Program-made: the position numbers and the translations under genes | Shown: positions 33,706 to 46,301 of the stretch, one piece after another | How positions within the stretch are numbered: position 1 is the stretch's first letter | How the letters are laid out: each line of letters starts with the position of its first letter | Notes under the pieces: model-generated | Seen by the model: only the letters and a program-made list of their open reading frames with translations | The model's database searches: none | What the model was told of the DNA's origin: nothing | NCBI GenBank assembly: GCA_004369085.1 | Contig: ML210294.1 | Span: 1-64,000, forward strand | Length of the DNA stretch: 64,000 nucleotides | Reading direction: 5' to 3' | Source of the DNA: Coprinopsis marcescibilis | Lineage: Eukaryota > Basidiomycota > Agaricomycetes > Agaricales > Psathyrellaceae

Positions 33706-36700
33706 ATGGATAGCCCAGACGCGAACAACGTCCGCATTATAACGACGCTAGGCCACGTCGACCATGGCAAAACCACACTCATGGACGCCCTGCTCGCGGC
33801 GAACAACATCATCTCTGCACGGATGGCAGGCAAGATGCGATATCTCGACAGTCGGGAGGATGAACAGGAACGAGGAATTACAATGGAGAGCAGCGCTGTG
33901 TCGCTCAAGTTCCAAGTGTTCGAGAAGGGAGAGGACGGTGGTACGTGCTTCAAGTTTGCGTTTTGAGGGTACAAGGTGAACGGAATTTAGGAAGATCGAC
34001 AAGAAATTATCTAGTCAATATGATTGACACCCCGGGACATGTGGATTTCTCAACGGAGGTGTCAACTGCTTCGCGATTATGCGATGGCGCGCTGGTTTTG
34101 GTGGATGTCGTGGAGGGAGTATGTACACAGGTGAGTATGTGCTTTGACCGTTACCTGCGGAGTAGTGGCTGATTCGTATCGAAGACTATCGCTGTGCTTC
34201 GTCAAGCATGGCACGAGAGATTACGACCCGTTCTGGTCATTAACAAAATAGATCGCTTGATTACAGAGCTAAAGCTCGCACCTATAGAAGCCTATCACCA
34301 CCTATCCCGCCTCATCGAGCAAGTCAATGCTGTCATGGGCAGCTTCTTCGCAAGTGAGCGCATGGAAGACGACCAGAGGTGGCACGAAGAACGAGAGCGA
34401 AGAGTAGCAGAGAAGAAGGCGGCTGCAGCAGATGAAACCGATGCAGCGGTACACGAAGATGCGGAATTCCAAGAAAAGGACGATGAGGATATCTACTTTG
34501 CTCCGGAAAGAGGGAACGTCATCTTCGCGTCAGCTATAGACGGATGGGGTTTCCGAGTTGGCAAATTCGCGCAGTTGTATGCTCAAAAACTCGGTATCAA
34601 GGAAGCGAACCTTAGGCGCGTGCTATGGGGAGATTATTACATTGACCCTAAGACGAAGAGGATCATCAGTTACAAGCATCTCCGGGGACGCACCCTCAAG
34701 CCCCTGTTCGTGCAGTTTGTGTTGGAGAACATTTGGGCTGTTTACGATGCAGCTGTGATCAACCCGTATGTGCTATGGAATCCCTTGAGAATTTTCGTGA
34801 TACTGACTCGCGTGACTAGAAATCCGGAGAAAGTAAACAAAATCGTAACTGCTCTCAACCTTAAAATCCCCCTCAGGGATCTCAAATCAAAGGACGGGCG
34901 ACACCTGCTAAACCTCATCTTCACACAATGGCTATCGCTATCCACTGGAATCATTCAGGCCGTTATCGACATCATTCCACCACCTCCCAGTGCACAAACG
35001 TATAGGATACCCCGACTTATGTACCCCGACTTGCACGAAGACGCCGTCGCCCCAAAGAACAAACTCGAAGAAGACATGTACGTCGCCAAGTCGGGACCAG
35101 AAGCGTATGTCAGCGCGTATGTCAGCAAAATGTTCGCAGTACCAGCTAAAGATCTACCCGAAAACAAGAAGAAACCGCTCACTGCCGATGATATGAGGGC
35201 ACGGGCAAGGGACGCACGTCTAGCTAGGGAAGCTGCTGCTGCTGCTGCAAACGACGTTTCAGATAACGCAGATAACGCAGACGTACCAACGACAGCGAAC
35301 ATTCCATCACCAACTGATACTCCCCAGGAACTCAAGCGGGAAGAGACACCAGAGAACAAAGATGAAGAAGTTGTACTTGGCTTCGCCCGTCTGTACTCTG
35401 GTACAATCAAGGTTGGCGAGACGGTCTACGCTGTTTTGCCGAAGTACAACGCTGCTCTTGATCCAACATCGGCATACAACGCAAAGTACTTGATCAAGGC
35501 GACGGTGGAGGGACTGTACATTATGATGGGACGGGAGCTTGTTGCCTCGGAGTCTGTGAATGCCGGAAACATCTTTGCTATCCGAGGTTTGGGAGGGAAG
35601 GTTTGGAGAAGTGCGACCCTCTGTGCGATGGGTACAGCGCATCTTCTGGACAGCGAGGATACATTGGCTCACAAACCTTGTATCATTAACTTGGGTGGCG
35701 TGAAGCGATACGTGAGTAAATGTTGCACGCCATGTCGAGGAGCTACTGACCGTCGTAAATGCAACAGGCTGCTCCCATTGTGCGTGTTGCGCTGGAACCT
35801 GCCCTCCCGGCCGACATGCCGAAACTCGTCCATGGGCTCAAGCTTTTGAGCCAGTCAGACCCATGCGTAGAGACGTTCCAACAACAGACCGGAGAGCATG
35901 TCATCCTGACTGCTGGAGAGCTGCATCTTGAGGTGAGTGACGGTTCAGCCCAATCAAAGCATGCCCATGTTAGAACCATCATTTTAGCGTTGTCTGAAAG
36001 ATTTGCGTGAGCGATTCGCTCGAGTGGAGATCCAATCTTCGAAGCCTATAGTCCCATTCAGAGAAACTGCCGTGAAAGCCCCAGGTACGTTTCCTATATT
36101 GCGAAAGCCTTTATACCCCAAGTTCTTATCACTTGACAGAAATGGCTCCAACTAAGACGCCCGGTGCCCCTCGTGGGACTATCAAGGGTGCAAGTTCACT
36201 CAACATCGTCAAATTCGCGATCCGTGCAGCACCACTCCCAGCACCGATATTAGAATACATCCTCGAAAACACGGCGATTCTGAAAAAACTCCATTCAGAT
36301 CAGCAAGCTCGAGAACGGGGCAAAGAAGTAGACGAGGACAGTGAGGAGAAGGATCGGGCGAATAGCTACGGAGACGTCGTTCGAAAATCAACCGTCACCC
36401 CAGAGGAGTACTGGGAGGGTCTAGATGCAAAGTGTAAGGAGGTTGGAGGAGAATGGGAGAGCATCGCGGACCGTATCTGGTCGTTCGGTCCGCATAGAGC
36501 CGGAGGCTGCTTGCTCATTGATTCCCGAAAACCCAACTCGTATGGGTCTTCGTTGCGACGGAAGCAGGACAAAACCAAAGGTGCAGCAGAGGATAATGTA
36601 GCCGAAGCTGAACGGGTTATCCGAGATTTTGATAACCATATCGATACTGGTTTCCAGTTGGCAACTTTCCAAGGACCGTTATGTGCTGAACCTGTAGAAG

Positions 36701-37428
36701 GGTTGGCTTATTTCGTGGAAGAGGTGGAAGTTGATGCAGAGGCATTGGAGAAGGAGCGCGGTAGGTTTTCCTTTGTTTGACCCTGCGTGCTTCATGAATC
36801 TAATGAATGCTTTGCAGAACAAAATCGTACCGCCCAAGTGACAGGATCAACAATTACGGCTGTTCGTGACGCTTGCAGAAATGGTCTTCTAGATTGGTCG
36901 CCTAGATTGATGTTGGCAATGTATACTTGTGATATCCAAGCTTCCAGTAAGTTGCTTGCATGACTCTAGATGAATCTTTTGACTGACCTCTCCTTTAGCT
37001 GACGTCTTGGGCAAAGTGTACGGTGTTGTGGCCAAGCGTCGTGGTCGTATCACCGCAGAAGAAATGAAGGAAGGGACAAGTTTCTTCAATGTCACTGCTT
37101 TGCTTCCTGTTGTTGAGAGTTTCGGGTTTTCTGATGGTGAGTCTGACATGTTTAAGCATAAGCGCATCCTCTGACTTGGTAAATAGACATCCGTAAAAAG
37201 ACATCGGGAGCGGCAAGTCCCCAGTTGATTTTCAGTGGGTATGAGTTGCTGGACTTGGACCCATTCTGGGTCCCAACAACTGAAGAAGAGCTGGAGGATC
37301 TCGGAGAGAAGTCTGACAAAGCTAACGTGGCTAAGGTTTACATGGATGGGGTTCGTGAGCGGAAAGGAATGTTTGTGGATAGGAAGATTGTGGAATTTGC
37401 TGAGAAGCAAAGAACTTTGAAACGGTAA
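33706..37428 (+). CDS. EFL1: Elongation factor-like GTPase EFL1 (Ria1)
   Basis: EFL1 is an EF-2-like cytosolic GTPase that, with the SBDS protein, releases Tif6 from pre-60S subunits in the last step of large-subunit maturation. The N-terminal GTPase domain shows G1 [10 protein letters not shown], the RGITM effector region, G3 [11 protein letters not shown] and G4 INKIDR. An acidic, Lys/Glu-rich insert follows (residues about 190-240), typical of EFL1 and absent in EF-2. Further on are [19 protein letters not shown], a polyalanine segment ([11 protein letters not shown]), and domain II with [20 protein letters not shown]. The EF-2 C-terminal domains are represented by [46 protein letters not shown] and [15 protein letters not shown]. 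The end reads [12 protein letters not shown] and stops at 37426-37428. Several short introns interrupt it. Confidence 0.95.
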
Positions 37429-37509
37429 TAGGGTATAGATATGAACGAAAGCTCCGTACAGCGTGTGCAACATGCTAACGATTATATGAATATATCTTAA
37501 GAGGGTTCA

Positions 37510-40500
37510 TCAATTGGTATAAGTGCACCCTACTCGTTCCAAGACTCTTTCGATTGTTGGGTGGCCGAAGTCTGATGCAAGAGTCAAAGTACTGTACCCA
37601 TTGTTGTCTCGCGCATGGATGTCGATACCATCCGATTGAAGCAACGTTTCTACAACCCTTTTATGACCTTCGGACGACGCAACCATCAACGCATTCCTGC
37701 CATGGACATTCTGTGCATTAATATCGATGCCTGGATGGTCGAGTAGCATCCGTACGATCCTTTTGTTACCTTTGCCAGACGCCAGCATGAGAGGAGTGTA
37801 TCCTTCGTCGTCATTTGTGTTCGTTTCGATCCCATCGACCTGAAGCAGCAATCGAACCACTTCCTCGTGTCCACTTTCTGCAGCAAATGCCAGCGCAGTC
37901 TGCCCATTTTCTTCCCCCACATTGACGTCAATCCCATGGACCCTGAGCAACAAGTCACCTAGCTCATCATACCCATTGCCCGAGGCCACCATCAATGCAG
38001 TTTTCCCGTCATCCTGGTGTGCATTTATGTCGATATCGCTGACTTGAAGTAACAGTCGAGCAACTTCTTCGCGGTCCTTTCGCGATGCGTCGATCAGGGG
38101 AGTGGCTCCATGGTCATTCCTCGCGTTGACATCGATTCCATCCATTTTCAGAAAAAGCACGACGAAATCTTCCTGGCCATCAAACGCTGCCCAATGCAGG
38201 GCAGTATTGCCATCACTGTCCCTCATATTCACGTTGATTCCATCTGCTTGGAGCAATAACTTAACGATGCCTTCTTGCCAGTACCGACTCGCATACATCA
38301 ACGCCGTCCACCCATTTTCTTCCGCCGCATTGACGTCAATACCTTTGACTCGAAGTAGCAAGGCAACCGTTTGGTCGTCACCGCTCTGTGCTGCTTCTAT
38401 CAATGCGGTGGATCCATGGGTATCAAACGCGTTAACGTCGATTCCATCCACTTGAAGCAACAAGGAGACCGCTTCGTGGTGGTACCATTTCGACGCCGCC
38501 ATCAACGCAGTACACCCATTTTTGTCGCTCGCGTTTATGTCGAATCCATCAATTTGAAGCAGCAGCTCGACAACTTCTTTGTGACCACAGTTCGCTGCCA
38601 GGATCAACGCCGTTTTGCCATCGTCGCCTTTGACATGAACGTCGATATCCCAGATCTGGAGTAAAATCCGAAGGATGTCTTGTTGTCCGCCGCGGGAAGC
38701 GAAGTTGAATGCAGTGTGCCCATGCTCCCCCTTTGCGTTGATAGGCGTCGCACCGGCTTTCAGCAGCAGCTTGAAAGTTTCTGTATGGCCTCCTTCGGCT
38801 GCTTTCATTAACGATGTGTTTCCGCGGGTATCCTTTGCATCTGTGTCAATTCCATCCGCCTGAAGCAACATCCGGACAATCGCTTCGTGTCCCAGTCTTG
38901 AAGCCAGCATAAGAGCAGTCTGACCCCGTTTGTTGTCCTTGGCATTCACGTCCAATCCGCGGATTCGAAGCAAAGTCTGGACGATTGCCGTGTGCCCTTC
39001 GGATGCTGCCAAAGTCAGCACAGTGTTCCCTTCGAAGGTTCTCTTGTGTACATCGATTCCGTCGGCTTGAAGCAAAAGCTTGACGATGGGTTCGTGCCCA
39101 TGTTCCGAAGCCCATAGTAGCGCAGTGTAGCCCTCTTCATCGCACGCGTTAACGTCAAGTCCGGGTGACTCGAGCAGGATTTCCACGAATTTGAGTTGTC
39201 CTTGACGCGAGCTGAACATCAAAGGGGTGCGTCCCTTCCTAGTGTGGAAATTAAGAGCGCCATGACCGGAGGCCGATGGTTTCCGACCAATCTGCAGTGC
39301 GTGCAAATAGTCCGAGAAGCCAAACCATGCTGCGACGTGAAGAGCTTACATGTGCTCGATATCCTTGTACCCAAGAATGACTGGGTAGCGCCGGCATTTC
39401 TGAACAAACTCAAGGATGGTTTTGGGAGGTGGTTCGGAAGCCTTTGCGTGAGTGAACCAATTGGTGTATGCGTATTCCAGTAACGGTTTCCGCTGTAAAG
39501 CTTCTTTGAACTCCGAGCTATTCTCATGCTCGATCTTGTAGTTGTTAAACTTCCAATCAAGGAGAAACTGGACACAAGCGGATGCAATAAGGGAGTGTGG
39601 TTGCTCGGGGCCGAAGGGGAAGATTTCCTTGAGGGAGTCGAAAGTGGTGTAATCTGTAGAGCGCATTAGGGTAAGATACCCATGGACAACAAATTGAGTC
39701 AACATACGGATAAGACGAACAATCTTGCTTTCTCTGTCGACTGTCACCAAGCCGCAGGTCACGGAAAGCAGGACGTCGGCTTGGACAATTCGGTCACGGT
39801 CAAACTTGTATGTCTTTGGGCAAATGGCCACTGCATGCTGGATTTCTTCGAGGGTTAACGACCTCTGTGCGTGAAGGAGCCAGATAAAGATGCGCTGTGC
39901 GAGGAGGAACTTGTTTTTCGGTTGCTCTTGAATCCTCCGTACAGTTTGCTGATACATTTCCTTCACCCCTTCGGGCATGCTCCCCAACGTCCCTCGGAGT
40001 TCTTCGATGCTCAAACATTGCTGGAGCAAATCTACTTGAAGGGCCGCGAGCAAGAACCTGTCAGGGTTTGAGGATTAGCTAAAAGAGGTCAATATATTAC
40101 GCCGAATCGCGCTCACATGCCATGGGAACGAGCCTGTACTGTCGAAACCACTCTTTCCTCCCAGTCAATCGTCCGATCGGGGTGGTTTCGGAGGAGTCCA
40201 CGAAATTCCAGGTTTCCTTCGATGGCTAGATTGATAAGGGTCTTGATATCTTGTTCGTGAGCCAATATTTCCAGAACGTTGGGACTGCCGAGGATATGGC
40301 TTGGTAGTGCTGAAGGCCGCGACGTAACAAGGATGTTGAGCTTTAGGGGGAGAAGGGTGCCCAGTATTTTATGTTGCACGTCTTTGGGTGCTTCATCGAA
40401 CGCATCCAGGCCGATGAAGCACCTATCCAAAGCATTCGATGCTTGCTGAAGTAAAGCCAGCAGCTCATCTTCAGACGGGTGTGTGCTTCGGCGATCGTGG

Positions 40501-41395
40501 GCCTCGTACAAAGGCTTGACAAGTTGGAGCACCAAGCTGTGATCTTCGACCATTTGTCGGACGATGGCAGCCAGCACATCCTTGAACGTCACCCTGTCGG
40601 TGTGCCGAAAAAAGATGAAAGCCACACAGCAGTTCCCCATCATGGGTTTAACGAGCTTCAAGAGGTGTTCGATGACAATAGACCTGTGAAAAGTTTGATT
40701 CGACTACAGCGCACCAGGTCGTTCAGGATAAAACCTTACGATAAAGTGGTCTTTCCCGCCCCAGCTAACAATCAACAGGTTAGCAAGCAAGAAGGGTCTC
40801 ATTGCGGATTGCAGGACGTACGCAATCCGATACCAAAAAGGGTTGCACCAATAGTTTGTACCCAATTAAGAAACTTGTCGCCCTCGACAAACCAGGTGCA
40901 GGTGCCAGGAGCCTTCTTTTTCAGAATATCCATCCAAATCATGCGGAAGTTGAGCATAGATAACCAACCCGCAATCTTCTTGATAGCTGGTAAGAGAACC
41001 ATAAGAAGTAAGTCGAAGTCATTTGCAATCTGAGTCAATCACGGCCAACCTTCTCTTTCTGACGTCTGCCCGAAGGAAATGTTTATATCCCTCCCAGCAG
41101 TATTGAAGCTGCCTCCTGATATGAACACCGAGCTGGTGTTTTGAAACATGCTGGCTCCAGATTTGGCGCCCGCGAGGGAGACCATTGATTCCGGCAAGAC
41201 CTCGATAGCTTGGTGCTCTGGAATGGCAACATGGGCGATAGGTGTGCTAGCAGGGGACCTGTACGAGGTCAAAGGAGCTCTTGAACCTGAGGCGCTGTCG
41301 GTTGCATGCATTGAGCGGTCCTCAATGCTAACGGGGTCCAGTGTGGTTCGCTCGCCTAGGCATGGTGGTTCGATATCGATCGCACCGTCTTCCAT
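37510..41395 (-). CDS. NACHT-ankyrin NLR-type protein
   Basis: A fungal NLR: N-terminal segment, NACHT NTPase and a C-terminal ankyrin array, an architecture linked in fungi to non-self recognition (incompatibility). The start at 41395 gives about 118 residues including a Gly/Asn/Ser-rich stretch (SVFISGGSFNTAGRDINISF) common near the N-terminus of Agaricomycete NLRs. The NACHT part has FLNWVQT, then a P-loop, GIGLPGAGKTTLS, formed across an intron (donor after the first base of Pro), Walker B in FIGLDAFDEAP and sensor block ILVTSRPS. A winged-helix-like region follows, then 16 full 34-residue ankyrin repeats (one is 35) plus a capping half repeat to the C-terminus. Repeats share GxTALxxAxxxGH and VxLLLQxDGIDVN. 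Stop near 37510. Catalytic motifs look intact. Confidence 0.9.
37530..39230 (-). repeat. Ankyrin repeat array, 16 full units
   Basis: Coding repeats of 102 bp (34 residues), 16 complete units with a half unit at the C-terminal end. Each carries TALxxA and the beta-turn core (L)LLQxDGIDVN. They vary in the positions that face ligands but keep the scaffold. Confidence 0.9.
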
Positions 41396-42207
41396 CTAGG
41401 TGTCTGGTCAGGAGTCTTATGTGGACGACCTCGCAAAGCAGTTGAACTGCGCGGTAATATAAATGCCAGGATTCGCTGCGTACGTGAGAAAGTGCTACTG
41501 TCGAAACGGAAAAGGGGTGCAGACCTGTTACGGCACTGCTGCACACCTTGAATTGATCGTACCTTTCCACTTTTCAGCAGCAATCGCGTCTGTCTACGCG
41601 TTTCTTACGCGTAATTAGTGCACCAAGGATTGGTATCCCAACATGGATCAACCACGGTGCCACTGCTATGCCGTTTAAAGACATTAAAAAGCTTGTACCT
41701 CGTCCGCAGCGTCGTCACGGTGCACGAGAGGAAAAGTTGAAGAGTGGCGGCATGAAGAGTCGGGCAAATTATTCATATAATCTGACAGAGATTTCAGCTT
41801 CAAATGGGCGAATAATCGTGTTTCCAAGGAGAATGCATACGGTTGAAAGGAAAGAAGGATTTGCATACAGATTTAGCTTTATTTTATCCTGAGGCTCGCG
41901 GCAAACAAATGGATTGACGGAGGTTATCATAATGCATGATGTCACCGGCGTCCGAATGCAATTGTCATGTCCACTGAGATAGAATAGCACGTTCGTTCGT
42001 TTCCGACCAACGTTCGTTAATGCTTACCGCAAATCCGTCTGTTTCGGCTGACACAGGTGCACCATACGACTGTTGCCATTATAGTTTTTCACGCATGACC
42101 CCGCAAATTCAAGGAACAGGGGACTCGGCAGGGGTACATCTAACAACTCACAACCTCCAGAACAACCCGCGCAATTGACTGGACGAACGGGGAGAACAGC
42201 TGCCGAC
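41396..42207. other. Intergenic, divergent NLR/RasGEF A
   Basis: About 0.8 kb with no supported gene. It holds two TACGCGT motifs at 41595-41612 and must contain the promoters of both genes. Confidence 0.5.
41595..41613. promoter_or_regulatory. Paired ACGCGT motifs upstream of NLR
   Basis: ACGCGT at 41596-41601 and again at 41607-41612, 5 bases apart, within TACGCGTTTCTTACGCGTA. About 200 bp upstream of the NLR start (minus). ACGCGT is the MluI cell-cycle box core bound by MBF in yeasts; here its meaning is unknown. Confidence 0.5.
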
Positions 42208-42381
42208 ATGCTGGACTCTGGAACCGATTATTACTCCTGTTCATCAGGTCTCTTTGGAAAAGGAAGATCGCTCTTTCTGTTCTGGTGCTGTTTGCTCAGG
42301 CTCGAATTCTGATTGCACAGAGTTCCCTCTCACTGTTCTCACTACTGTCACCAGCCGTCCCTGGACGTACGGCCCCGAACG

Positions 42382-45098
42382 ATGCTCGCTCTCTCGAAAG
42401 CAGGGCTCTATGACAACCTATATTCTGCCGAAACTCTTAGCAAGAAACCGACAAAACCGAGCAAGTCGAAAAAGAAGGACAAGGCCAAGGAAGCCACAGG
42501 CTCCAACCAGCAACCCACGCCAGCGAAGCCCCCGCCGTCAGAGAGAATTGACATTCCGACTCCAAAGCCGATCCCACAACGCATCACTCTCGAAAGTCTG
42601 AGTCGGGATCAACCACCGACGAGGAGAATTCCACAGGCTCCACCGCCCGAGCGACGACATGAGCTTGAGAAAGACCTACCTGTGGTTTTCTGCCGTGCCC
42701 AGCACAGCTACCAAGCAGAGACCTCGTCTGGTCTTTCGTTCGAGAAGGGCGACGTTATGAAGCTTATTAGCAAGCACGATTCTGGGTGGTGGGACGTGTT
42801 GGCTGGACAGAAACGGGGCTGGGTACCTTCCAATTATGTGACTATCTTCGAAGACGACGAAGATGTTTTTCACTTCTCTGAACCCGAATCGCCTCCCACT
42901 TCTCCTGAATACTCAGGCTGGACCTCTGAAAGCAGCTATGTGAGTTTGCTCCTCGTATCCACATTGGCGTTGCCCCTAACCACTTATCCATGTCCAGTTC
43001 AGCGAATCCCCCGACACGTCCCCGACCATTGAGTCCCGATTGAGCAGCGACAGCATGTGCTTCCCTCCTGGCCTTATGGACATTATTCGTATGTACGATC
43101 CCGAGGCTACATACCCTTCCGAATGGCGGAAAAGCAGTTTGTCGAGCGATTCTCAAGGCACGGTGCTTGGCGGGAGGCTATACGAGTCGTCTCTCATATC
43201 CTTCCCCAATGATTCGAAAAGCACATTGAAAGGTGGCTCGAGCTCGAGGGCTAGTTTGGATTTCTCTGTCCTTTCTGACCGAGTACAGCCCCAAGATCAG
43301 TTGCGTGAGTTGTCTTCGTACCTGTGGTTTATCCAAAGAATGGCCGAGCTGACATCGTTTTGACTAGTGTTCGATCCACGCGTATATTCGGTGGACAAGC
43401 TCGACAAGAATGTGTGGTATATGGATCCGACATATACATTCCCTGACATTGTGGTTGATGAAGATGGGTCTATCCGGGGAGGAACTCTCCCTGCGCTAGT
43501 AGAAAGGCTGACTGCTCACGACCAGCTAGGTGCGTCTATCCGTTGCATAAGCATAGGGGGTTCGGTCATTGACAGCATTGCAGCCGACCGCACATTCACT
43601 CGAGCATTCCTCATGACGTTCAAGACTTTCACGTCTGCAGACGGTCTGGTCGACGCGTTGATCCAACGGTTCAGGATAATTCCACCACCTGGAATGTCGT
43701 CGAGTGAACACGAAAAGTGGGCTTGGTTGAAGCAGCATATTGTTCAAGTTCGGTGTGAATCAATCCCAAACAATACTCCGCTTGGATGCTCACGATTGAA
43801 CAGGGTGCTGAACGTCTTTAAACATATGGTCCAGGACGGCGAGATCCTTGAGACGGAAGATTTACACGTCATTGACAAGATCCAAATGTTCCTGCAATGG
43901 AACGACGTCGAACATTTAGATGCCGCAAAGGTCTTAACAGACCTCATTCAACGTGTAGGCCTCCTTCTTTTGGCGGCAGCCATATACCTCATTCTTAAAA
44001 TAATTCTTTCTGTAGCGTCGTAGTGGCAAATTCAGGACGCTCGTCAGCACGAAATCCAGCATCCCACCAGCACCGAGTCTACCCAAAGCTGGAAAACGAA
44101 TCAAGTTTCTCGCCGTCGAGCCTTTGGAATTGGCAAGACAGTTGACCATTATCGAGGCTGAAATGTTTCAGCGGATACGGCCGAACGAGTGCTTGAATAG
44201 GGCACGGTTTAACAACGGAAACACCGACAACATTGCTCTCGTCATCCAGATGAGCAATAAGGCAACCTTTTTTTCTCGGATGTACCGCATACATTGGTCG
44301 CTCATGCTGTGTTTAGATTTCAGAATGGGTAGCGGAATTGATCTTGAGCAAAGACGATCCATGGAAGAGGGGCCAGATTGTGAAGCATTGTATTAGCACA
44401 GCAGACGTGAGTTTTGGTCTATATCCTCGCTGATCATCCCTGCTGACGGTCTGTTCTACAGCGGTGTAGGAAGCTCACCAACTTTTCGACGATGTTTGCG
44501 ATTGTCTCTGGGCTTAACGGTCCACCGATCCGGAGGCTGCAGGAGACGTGGGGACATGTTTCCAAGAGGTCCATGGATCAGCTCACAGCTTGCGAGACGA
44601 TCTTGGACAGCAAGAAGAATTTCTCCAATTACAGGCAGCTCATGGCGAGGGTGGTACCCCCTTGCGTGCCTTTCATCGGTGAGTTCCTATCCGAGCCTTT
44701 TCACCATCCCACCCTCACACACGACCACAGGCGTATTCCTCACAACCCTCCAATTCGTCCAAGATGGCAACCTCGACGAACTGCCCAGTGGTGTCATCAA
44801 CTTTCGCAAACGCCAGAAATTCGCGGATGTGATTGGGGATATTAAGCGCTGGCAAGCGTATGCGTATAACTTCCAGCGGGTGCCGCAGATTTTGGATTTT
44901 ATACAGGAGGAGTTGATGAGGTTTGGGAATGAGGGTTCGTCGAGTGATAGATTTTGGGACTTGAGTTTGGAGAGGGAGCCGAGGGGTGGTGGGGAGGTGA
45001 GTGGGAGGAGTCCGACTGGGACGGGGGTGCTGGGAGGGGTGGGGGTGAAGGAGAATGGGTTGATGGTGCAGGATTCGTGGTTCTTATCTGTTATGTGA
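42382..45098 (+). CDS. SH3-domain Ras guanine-nucleotide exchange factor (A)
   Basis: A Cdc25-type RasGEF that loads GTP on Ras at the membrane. After a Lys/Pro-rich start (MLALSKAGLYDNLYSAETLS) comes an SH3 domain at about residues 100-157 (CRAQHSYQAETSSGLSF, SGWWDVLAG, GWVPSNYVTIF). Then RasGEF_N: DGSIRGGTLPALVERLTAHD, DRTFTRAFLMTFKTFTSAD, and WLKQHIVQVR. The catalytic CDC25 domain has EPLELARQLTIIEAEMFQRI, SNKISEWVAELILSKD, FAIVSGLNGPPIRRLQ, YRQLMARVVPPCVPFIG and NFRKRQKFADVIGDIKRWQ. It ends VQDSWFLSVM, stop 45096-45098. An upstream exon from ATG 42208 (MLDSGTDYYSCSS) is possible but would need the weak donor GTCTCT. A canonical GTGAGT overlaps the stop codon region, so an alternative 3' end is possible. 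Confidence 0.9.
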
Positions 45099-45379
45099 GT
45101 GGCGCACGTTGCTGCTATTTCTGTTTGAGGCAGGTCAATTCCAAGTTAGAGTAAGGGATACTTGCTATATATGCCCTCGGTTGGGTTACTTATTACCGAT
45201 TATGCATTATGATATTCCACTGTTTCATTTCATTTTCATTCAATTTGTATTATTCTTTGAGAAGTAGCTTCGGTTATTCGAATAGGAACATTATGATACC
45301 CGGGCCGAGCATGCCAACTTGCAAAGGCTGGTTCTATGATATTATCTACCAAGCTCTTCCCTCCTACCGCGACCGTTGA
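45099..45379. other. Intergenic spacer
   Basis: A 281-bp spacer between RasGEF A and the HIT gene on the same strand; AT-rich, without an evident feature. Confidence 0.4.
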
Positions 45380-46119
45380 ATGACATCGTTTCTCATCTCG
45401 GCCCATGTAGGCCGCGAAATGCCCAAAGAGTGGGTGAACGACGAGGCTTGTGCCTTTTGCCGCATTATTCGGGGAGAGTTGGCTGCTTCGGTTGTGTATG
45501 AGACGGATAGGGTGATCGCTATACTCGGTGTGTTCCAGTAGACGATACCCTAAATACCACTATGGTGTCCCGAGCCCATCCGGTGGAGAACTAACGCACT
45601 TGGTAGATATCTTACCGTTGCGCGAAGGTCATACGCTGGTGATACCAAAGTACCATTGCTCGAGGGTATCAGAGCTGCCCGCTGAATTTGCGGGTGCGAC
45701 TGGGGAGGCGGTTTCAAAGGTTGCACAAGCACTGACGAAGGGTACGCATGTCCAACACGTCGTGGAATGTACTGACTTGAGAAACCATGTAGCGTTGGAC
45801 CATACCGGGCTGAACGTTGTGTGCAACCAAGAGTATGCGCAGGTCGTGCCCCATGTACGCCTCCTCACTGTTCTTTTGGCCTGGTTTCTGGTCTGACTGT
45901 GACATTGCGTGGTTGTGATAGGTGCATTACCATGTTATACCTGCTCCGGGGCTTGACAAGGTACAGGCTGCCGCTAAAGCTAGTGCGAGTGGTGCAGGGG
46001 AGCCCAAGGTGGATTTGAAGGACTTAAAGAGCATGCATAGGATTGAGTTTGAGTCGAGGTCGGAATTGGATGATGATGATGCTGTGGATTTTGTTAAGAG
46101 GGTCAAAGCTCATTTATAG
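45380..46119 (+). CDS. HIT family nucleotide-binding protein
   Basis: A histidine-triad protein, a small enzyme that acts on AMP-lysine or AMP-like conjugates in the cytosol; the precise substrate is not shown. From ATG 45380 four exons join in frame. CAFCRIIRGELAASVVYETD is the N-terminal beta-hairpin, IAILDILPLREGHTLVIPKYH the core, NVVCNQEYAQVVPH the active region, and the triad HVHYHVIP with its catalytic central His crosses an intron (donor after PH). A polar tail rich in Ala, Lys, Asp (LDKVQAAAKASASGAGEPK) extends beyond the usual family length of about 120-140 residues to about 180. A second ATG at 45419 (MPKEWVND) is another possible start. Confidence 0.9.
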
Positions 46120-46205
46120 AGCTTGTGTAGTATACCATTTTATCGGGGAGAAATATATCGTGAATGCGGTGAGAAAACCCCTGTCTTCAGCAAGGCGCGC
46201 CGAGG

Positions 46206-46211
46206 ACGCGT
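46206..46211. promoter_or_regulatory. MluI cell-cycle box (ACGCGT) upstream of Dpb3-like gene
   Basis: ACGCGT 91 bp before the Dpb3-like start, with a second copy at 46339-46344 inside the first exon. In yeasts this core is bound by MBF and drives S-phase genes, which fits a replication protein. The role here is inferred. Confidence 0.45.
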
Positions 46212-46301
46212 CGAGCTTCCCAGCCACATCGAGTTTGTCTCGTCCACCATCTCTTCCCCATCTTCCATCTCCTTGCTGCATAGTCCTCACCTTCTGGAGA
46301 C

